DNA of 16,372 bases from DAOUAJ01 sp034433615 (lineage in GTDB: Bacteria; Chloroflexota; Anaerolineae; DUEN01). Position 1 is the first letter of the stretch; each line of letters begins with the position of its first letter. The translations under genes and the position numbers were made by a program. The notes beneath the pieces are model-generated. The model had not been told where the DNA came from. It did not search any database and worked only from the letters and a program-made list of their open reading frames with translations. Positions 12,270 through 16,372 of this stretch are shown one piece after another. Location: contig DAOUAJ010000361.1 in NCBI GenBank assembly GCA_034433615.1, positions 1 through 16,372 of the forward strand. Reading direction: 5' to 3'.

Positions 12270-14912
12270 TCACGGAGCAGGCCCGGAGGCACTACTGACA
12301 CCAACCAGATAGCGCCCATTGGCCCAGCCGGTCAGCCCGGTATCGGGGTTGCGGATCTCGAACCAGGGGCTGCGTCCCACCTGGCGCGGCCCCGCACGGA
12401 TATCCACAACCTGGCCCGGGAGCAAGAGGCCGCGCACGCGATAGTTGACGCCGGGACCACTGCGCACATTGAGGCTGTGTACCCCCTTAATCAGCATTGC
12501 CTGGCCGCCGGGCTGCAAGGGAACGGCCTCCGCGGCCGGCTGTTTCCCCTCCCCTTCCGCTTTTGACGTTGCGGTGGCTGTCGGCTTCGCCTCCGCCGCT
12601 GGTGCCGGCTCGGGGATCTTGACCAATCGGCCCGGCTGGGGCCGCTCCGGCAGTTGGGCCAGTGGCCGCGTGACCGGTGTCAGATCGCACTCGCTGGCAT
12701 AGCGTAGGGACAGGCCAAGGCTGTTGCCCCAACGCCGTGCCGCCGCTGCATCCTGGGGGTCGTCAGGTATTGGCACGAAGGCCCCCGCTTGCTGCACTTC
12801 CTGGGGCAGATCCTCTTTCAGGACAGGCAGGCAGTAGCCCAATCGTGGCCCGGATGGTTCGGTAATCGGGAACAACGATGCCGTGCTGTCCGGGTTGGCA
12901 GGCAGCGCGAAGACTTCCTCGTAAGCCAGTGGGCAGTTGCGGTTGAAATTGCCCGGCAGAAGGTCACACACGGGTGCCAGATAGACGCCAGGTGGCGATT
13001 TGAACCCCTGGGGCAGCGGCTTTCCGGCGTAACCCAGGCTGTCGTGCAGGCTGGGATCGGCCCAGACCGCCTCCATCACGTCGTGCCAGATCGGCCCGGC
13101 CGTGCGGAATCCAAACGCGTTGCGCATGGGCTTGTTATCGCTGTTGCCCAGCCACACCCCCACGGCCAGGTACGGGGTGTAACCCACGGTCCAGTTGTCG
13201 CGCCAGCCGTCGGTCGTGCCGGTTTTGACCGCCGTCGGCTGGCTGGTGTCCAGGGGCGAGGTGCGGCCAAACATCATCTGGCGGGTGCGCATGTCGCTGA
13301 GGATGCTGGTCACCTGGTAAGCCACGGCAGGCAGGACTGCGTAGATGGGCGGATCCGGCGGCCGGGCGTGGAAGAGCACCCGGCCCGCGCTGTCACGTAT
13401 CTCGGTGACGGCGGCCAGAGGCACGTACGCGCCGCCATTGGCCAGGGTGGCGAAGGCGTGGGTGAGCTCCAGGGGGGTCACACCGTACCCACCCACCGCC
13501 AGGGACAGCCCATAATCCGTCACTGACCCCCGCCAGGAGGTGATCCCCATCTTGCGCGCGGTGTTCAGCATCTGCTCCACGCCGAGGGCATGCAAGAGCT
13601 TGACGGCCGGCACGTTGAGGGAATTGGCCAGGGCGGCGCGCAGCCGCAACGGCCCGTAGAAGCGCCCGGTGATGTTGTGAGGCGAGTACCAGCGCCCGCC
13701 GGACAGGGGGTATTGGACCGGCGTGTCCCAGATCACCGTGGCGGGCGTCCAGCCGTTCTCGAACACGGCCGAATAGAGCACCGGCTTGATCGCTGAGCCG
13801 GGCTGTCGCGGCTGCACGGCCATGTTGACCTGACCGCTGATGCGCTCATCGCCGTAGTTCAGACTGCCGACCATGGCCAGGATCTGCCCGGTGGGCGGAT
13901 GCAGGATCACCACGGCCGCGTTGCTGACATTGTATTGTGGCCCAATCTCGGCTATCTGCGCCCGCGCGATCTGCTCGGCCAGTTCCTGGTAGCGGAGATC
14001 AATGGAGGTGTAGACCTGGAGGCCCTGGCGCATGCCCTCTGGGCCAAAGCGTTCCAGCAGCAGATCGCGCACGTAGTCCACAAAGTGGGGTGCCCGCTTG
14101 GTCATGGGCTGGGGAGATGCCAGGTGGATCTCTTCCGCCAGGGCTGCCTGCATCTGTGCATCCGTGATGTACCCTTGCCGGCGCATCAGCTCGAGGACCT
14201 TGCGCTGACGCTCGCGCGCCGCCTGCGGGTCGGTGAAGGGATCGAGTCGGTTGGGCGCCTGCGGCAGCCCTGCCAGTAAGGCGCTCTCCCCCAGCGTCAG
14301 GTCTGAGACATTCTTGTTAAAGTAGACCTCTGCGGCGGCTGCCGCGCCATAGGCTTGACGGCCGTAATAGACCGTGTTGAAGTACATCTCCAGGATCTGA
14401 TCCTTGGAGTAGCGCTGGCTGAGCTGCATCGCCAGCCGGGCCTCGTGCACCTTGCGCAGCAGGCTCTGGCTATAACGTTCGTCCTCTTTCAGCAACAGCA
14501 GGCGGGCCAGTTGCTGCGGGATCGTGCTGCCACCGGAGACGATGTCCCAAGCTTGCAAGTTTTGCCAGGCAGCACGGGCTATCGCAATCACATCCACGCC
14601 TTCATGTAGATAGAAGCTCTTATCCTCGGTAGCGATGGTGGCCTGGATGAGGGTGGTCGGTATCTGATCGAGGGAGACGACGGTGCGCCGGCCGCGGTCG
14701 GCGATCTCGTCGAGCAGGTTGCCATGGCGGTCAAAGATGCGTGTGGTCTGGAAAGGCGGCGCACCAATGACCTGGGTGAGGCGATCAAGGGCCTGGGCCG
14801 CGCGCGAGGGAGGGACCTCGCTGGTCGCTGTGGTCATTGCCATCGTGACCGGCCAGGGCAAGAATGCGATGATCAGCAGCCCGATCAATGCCCGACGAAT
14901 CCGTGCTACCAC
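12270..14912 (-). CDS. Class A penicillin-binding protein (GT51 transglycosylase, transpeptidase, SH3b)
   Basis: An 880-residue bifunctional peptidoglycan synthase anchored by one N-terminal membrane segment (about 6-26). The GT51 domain has the catalytic TEDKSFYLHEG (Glu96), SGGSTIPQQLAR (126-137), RKVHEARLAMQLSQRYSKDQILEMYFN and LTLGESALLAGLPQAP. The transpeptidase domain has Ser373-x-x-Lys (PGSAIK), SLN (431-433) and KTG (563-565), all three penicilloyl-transferase motifs. An Ala/Pro/Lys-rich linker follows, and then a bacterial SH3 domain from about 805 (SLNVRSGPGVNYRVRGLLLPGQ...WFEI...GWANGRYL), which probably binds peptidoglycan. The SH3b tail is an addition to the usual PBP1A plan. The start is GTG, supported by GGAGAG 6-9 nt upstream. 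The usual STITQQ is STIPQQ here. The neighbouring LysM lipoprotein may be a partner. Confidence 0.94.
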   Translation of the reverse strand: MVARIRRALIGLLIIAFLPWPVTMAMTTATSEVPPSRAAQALDRLTQVIGAPPFQTTRIFDRHGNLLDEIADRGRRTVVSLDQIPTTLIQATIATEDKSFYLHEGVDVIAIARAAWQNLQAWDIVSGGSTIPQQLARLLLLKEDERYSQSLLRKVHEARLAMQLSQRYSKDQILEMYFNTVYYGRQAYGAAAAAEVYFNKNVSDLTLGESALLAGLPQAPNRLDPFTDPQAARERQRKVLELMRRQGYITDAQMQAALAEEIHLASPQPMTKRAPHFVDYVRDLLLERFGPEGMRQGLQVYTSIDLRYQELAEQIARAQIAEIGPQYNVSNAAVVILHPPTGQILAMVGSLNYGDERISGQVNMAVQPRQPGSAIKPVLYSAVFENGWTPATVIWDTPVQYPLSGGRWYSPHNITGRFYGPLRLRAALANSLNVPAVKLLHALGVEQMLNTARKMGITSWRGSVTDYGLSLAVGGYGVTPLELTHAFATLANGGAYVPLAAVTEIRDSAGRVLFHARPPDPPIYAVLPAVAYQVTSILSDMRTRQMMFGRTSPLDTSQPTAVKTGTTDGWRDNWTVGYTPYLAVGVWLGNSDNKPMRNAFGFRTAGPIWHDVMEAVWADPSLHDSLGYAGKPLPQGFKSPPGVYLAPVCDLLPGNFNRNCPLAYEEVFALPANPDSTASLFPITEPSGPRLGYCLPVLKEDLPQEVQQAGAFVPIPDDPQDAAAARRWGNSLGLSLRYASECDLTPVTRPLAQLPERPQPGRLVKIPEPAPAAEAKPTATATSKAEGEGKQPAAEAVPLQPGGQAMLIKGVHSLNVRSGPGVNYRVRGLLLPGQVVDIRAGPRQVGRSPWFEIRNPDTGLTGWANGRYLVGVSSASGPAP

Positions 14913-14959
14913 AGCACACTCTCCGACGCGGCGCGGGGTGCAAGAGAGACCACAGATCG

Positions 14960-15011
14960 CACAGATTCCACGGATTTATCTCTCCGATCTGTGTAATCCG
15001 TGGAATCTGTG
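14960..15011. repeat. 17-bp perfect inverted repeat between the hydrolase and PBP genes
   Basis: CACAGATTCCACGGATT (14960-14976) is repeated as its exact reverse complement at 14995-15011, with an 18-nt loop that itself carries a second, partial copy of the motif (GATCTGTGT against CACAGATC). There is no U-run. This is the form of a dispersed intergenic palindrome. It lies 16 bp after the hydrolase stop, and so could also limit transcription into the PBP gene. Confidence 0.75.
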
Positions 15012-15027
15012 GTAAGGGAAAGTGTTG

Positions 15028-15708
15028 TCACGCTCCGGGTTTCACAGGGGTCTGTCGTCGCGTGTGGGTAAGAAACCACTCGTACAGTTCTGGGTTCTCG
15101 TACGTTTGCGTCCAGGAATCGTGCTCCGCGTCAGGGTAGATGGTCAAACGGATGTTGCCACCGCAGGCCTGCAAGGCATTGACCATCTTCTCTGACTCTG
15201 CGAGGGGGACGATGGGGTCCTTGGCCCCATGAAACACCCAAACGGGAACATCTTTGAGCACGCCTACCTTCTCCGGGTCGCCACCGCCGCAGATGGGAGC
15301 CAGCGCGGCAAATCGTTCCGGATACGCCATCGCCAGACTCCATGCGCCGTAGCCTCCCATGCTTAACCCCGTCAGGTAGAGACGATCTGGATCTACTGCA
15401 TACTTCGTCACCACTTCATCCAGCAACGCATTCAGGGCTTCAATCTCCACCGGCCACCACGAATCCGCGGGGCACTGGGGAGAGAGGGTGATGAATGGGA
15501 AATCTTCCTTTTGTTCGACGATCTTTGGGATGCCGTGCTTCTTCACGAGCTCCAGGTTGCTGCCCCGTTCTCCCATCCCATGCAGGAAGAGGATCAGAGG
15601 CCACTTCTTCTGCGGATCCTGCCCGTAATCTCTAGGCAGGGAGAGAAGATAATGCAGGCGAACCATCCTTATGATTTGCTTTTCGAACACGCATGCCAGT
15701 TGCTCCAT
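15028..15708 (-). CDS. Alpha/beta hydrolase, prolyl-oligopeptidase/esterase type (COG4099-like)
   Basis: A 226-residue serine hydrolase without a signal peptide. It shows LHYLLSLPRDYGQDPQKKWPLILFLHGMGERGSN (oxyanion region HGMGERG, 43-49), LSPQCPADSWWP, then the nucleophile elbow GLSMGGYG with Ser116, Asp164 in FHGAKDPIVP and His196 in DAEHDSW. So the triad is complete. Single-domain proteins of this kind are feruloyl/acetyl esterases, phospholipase-carboxylesterases or PHB-depolymerase relatives; which substrate it uses cannot be told. AGGAG stands 7 nt before ATG 15708. Upstream lies a 95-bp gap with a small hairpin repeat that separates it from the cyclophilin-like gene. Confidence 0.9.
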   Translation of the reverse strand: MEQLACVFEKQIIRMVRLHYLLSLPRDYGQDPQKKWPLILFLHGMGERGSNLELVKKHGIPKIVEQKEDFPFITLSPQCPADSWWPVEIEALNALLDEVVTKYAVDPDRLYLTGLSMGGYGAWSLAMAYPERFAALAPICGGGDPEKVGVLKDVPVWVFHGAKDPIVPLAESEKMVNALQACGGNIRLTIYPDAEHDSWTQTYENPELYEWFLTHTRRQTPVKPGA

Positions 15709-15751
15709 CGAATGACTCCTTTTCTTTGGGGTGCATTCAAAGACTCAGATC

Positions 15752-15769
15752 AGTCCGCAAAGGCGGACT
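15752..15769. repeat. Small hairpin, AGTCCGC-loop-GCGGACT
   Basis: A 7-bp perfect stem (15752-15758 with 15763-15769) encloses the loop AAAG. It lies in the gap between the cyclophilin-like gene and the hydrolase. There is no U-run on either strand, so a REP-like repeat is more likely than a terminator. Confidence 0.5.
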
Positions 15770-15803
15770 TCGCAACCTGTAGCTGCGATTTCCGGCCGCC
15801 AGG

Positions 15804-16202
15804 CTACGACGGAACAGGCCCAGACTCCTGGCGTTCCACCGTTATCTTCTCCCCGTCTCGCACCGCTTTGAACACGGTTGGATCACTGATCACCCGACCG
15901 AAAACGTTGACCGGGCTGGCCGGACGGATCTCATCCCCCCTGCTGATCGGTGTGCGTCCGAAGAAGATGCACATGGCATGGCCAGGTGGCCAGTAGCCCA
16001 GGTCCCCCATCTGCACCACCTCCTGGGGATCTTCAGCTTCCAGGTATACCGGGATCTCGAAGTAAACTTCGTCGCCCCACGTGTTAGCCTCAGCCATCAA
16101 GGGCAGGGCTGACCAGATGGCGTTCGCTGTCGCTGTATCGTTCAGCTCTGCCTCAGCCGACACGCGGCCAGTGTTGATTCGGATGCGACGTATAGTAGTC
16201 AT
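15804..16202 (-). CDS. Cyclophilin-like fold protein, TM1367-type
   Basis: A 132-residue cytoplasmic protein that matches the cyclophilin-like family (formerly DUF369, represented by TM1367). Typical segments are NAIWSALPLMAEANTWGDEVYFEIPV (28-53), VVQMGDLGYWPPGHAMCIFFGRTPIS (62-87) and EIRPASPVNVFGRV. The fold resembles cyclophilin, but the peptidyl-prolyl isomerase residues are not conserved in the family and the function is unknown. The start ATG 16202 lies 2 bp after the TAG of the dehydrogenase, and its ribosome site (AAAGGA) is inside the last codons of that gene, so the two are one operon and probably translationally coupled. Confidence 0.88.
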   Translation of the reverse strand: MTTIRRIRINTGRVSAEAELNDTATANAIWSALPLMAEANTWGDEVYFEIPVYLEAEDPQEVVQMGDLGYWPPGHAMCIFFGRTPISRGDEIRPASPVNVFGRVISDPTVFKAVRDGEKITVERQESGPVPS

Positions 16203-16204
16203 TC

Positions 16205-16372
16205 CTATTTCCTTTCATAGACTTCTGGGTTGACGCAATTAGGCAGCCGTTCGCCTCGTAACCCCGCCAACAGGTTCTCGGCGGCCATGCGCGCCATCAA
16301 GCCACGCGTCGCCACGCTGGCGGAAGCGATATGCGGCACGATCACGCAGTTGGGCAGCTTGAGCAGAGGGCT
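16205..16372 (-). CDS. D-isomer-specific 2-hydroxyacid dehydrogenase, C-terminal end (5' truncated)
   Basis: Only the last 55 codons are in the window, on the minus strand and ending in TAG at 16205-16207. The peptide reads PLLKLPNCVIVPHIASAS, then TRGLMARMAAENLLAGLRGE, then LPNCVNPEVYERK. The PHIASAS segment carries the catalytic His of the family, and the remainder is the terminal helix and VNPEV motif found in glyoxylate/hydroxypyruvate reductases and phosphoglycerate dehydrogenase-like enzymes. Substrate and cofactor preference cannot be decided without the N-terminal part. It is translated directly ahead of the cyclophilin-like gene. Confidence 0.85.
   Translation of the reverse strand, partial: SPLLKLPNCVIVPHIASASVATRGLMARMAAENLLAGLRGERLPNCVNPEVYERK

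Noticed and set aside
12236..12298. Imperfect direct repeat GGCCCGGAGGC at the 3' end of the PBP gene
   Set aside because: It is short and GC-rich, and the copies diverge within a few bases; coincidence is not excluded.
1..16372. tRNA, rRNA or riboswitch genes
   Set aside because: No cloverleaf with a T-loop GTTCGA-type box, no rRNA signature and no leader long enough for a known riboswitch was noticed; a covariance-model scan would be decisive.

Overview
The window looks like a chromosomal stretch from a GC-rich bacterium, most probably a member of the Chloroflexota (Anaerolineae or relatives). This is an inference from style and not from a marker gene. The hints are a secreted subtilase with a long Thr/Pro-rich tail ending in a short hydrophobic 'LWLPL' motif, Thr/Pro linkers in a LysM lipoprotein, and intergenic gaps filled with several unrelated palindromic repeats. 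There are no rRNA, tRNA, CRISPR, transposase or phage genes that I can see.

Plus-strand half (1-6182). The 3' end of a cyclic 2,3-diphosphoglycerate-synthetase-like P-loop gene is followed by an apparent promoter and a compact larE-larB-larC cluster. These three make the nickel-pincer nucleotide (NPN) cofactor used by LarA-type racemases and epimerases; no larA is in the window. A large imperfect palindrome sits on the larE/larB junction. After larC come two hairpins, then a low-GC gene for a small retropepsin-like aspartic protease, and 26 bp later a secreted subtilisin-like protease.

Minus-strand half (16372-6127, read right to left). The order is: the C-terminus of a D-2-hydroxyacid dehydrogenase, a cyclophilin-like (TM1367-type) protein, an alpha/beta hydrolase, a class A penicillin-binding protein with a C-terminal SH3b domain, a LysM lipoprotein with a sunset-like C-terminus, a glycoside hydrolase family 3 enzyme fused in frame behind a second retropepsin-like domain, a hicB-hicA toxin-antitoxin pair in antitoxin-first order, an aldo/keto reductase, and a uroporphyrinogen-decarboxylase-superfamily protein. 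The two halves converge at 6127-6182, where the last codons of the subtilase and the URO-D-like gene overlap by 56 bp.

How the parts may work together. The lar cluster is a clear pathway unit. The PBP and the LysM lipoprotein form an envelope pair. GH3, aldo/keto reductase and URO-D-like protein are plausibly a loose sugar-use neighbourhood. The least expected items are the retropepsin-GH3 fusion with its free-standing low-GC homologue beside the subtilase, the repeat element that supplies the C-terminus of LarE, and the density of distinct palindromes in the gaps.
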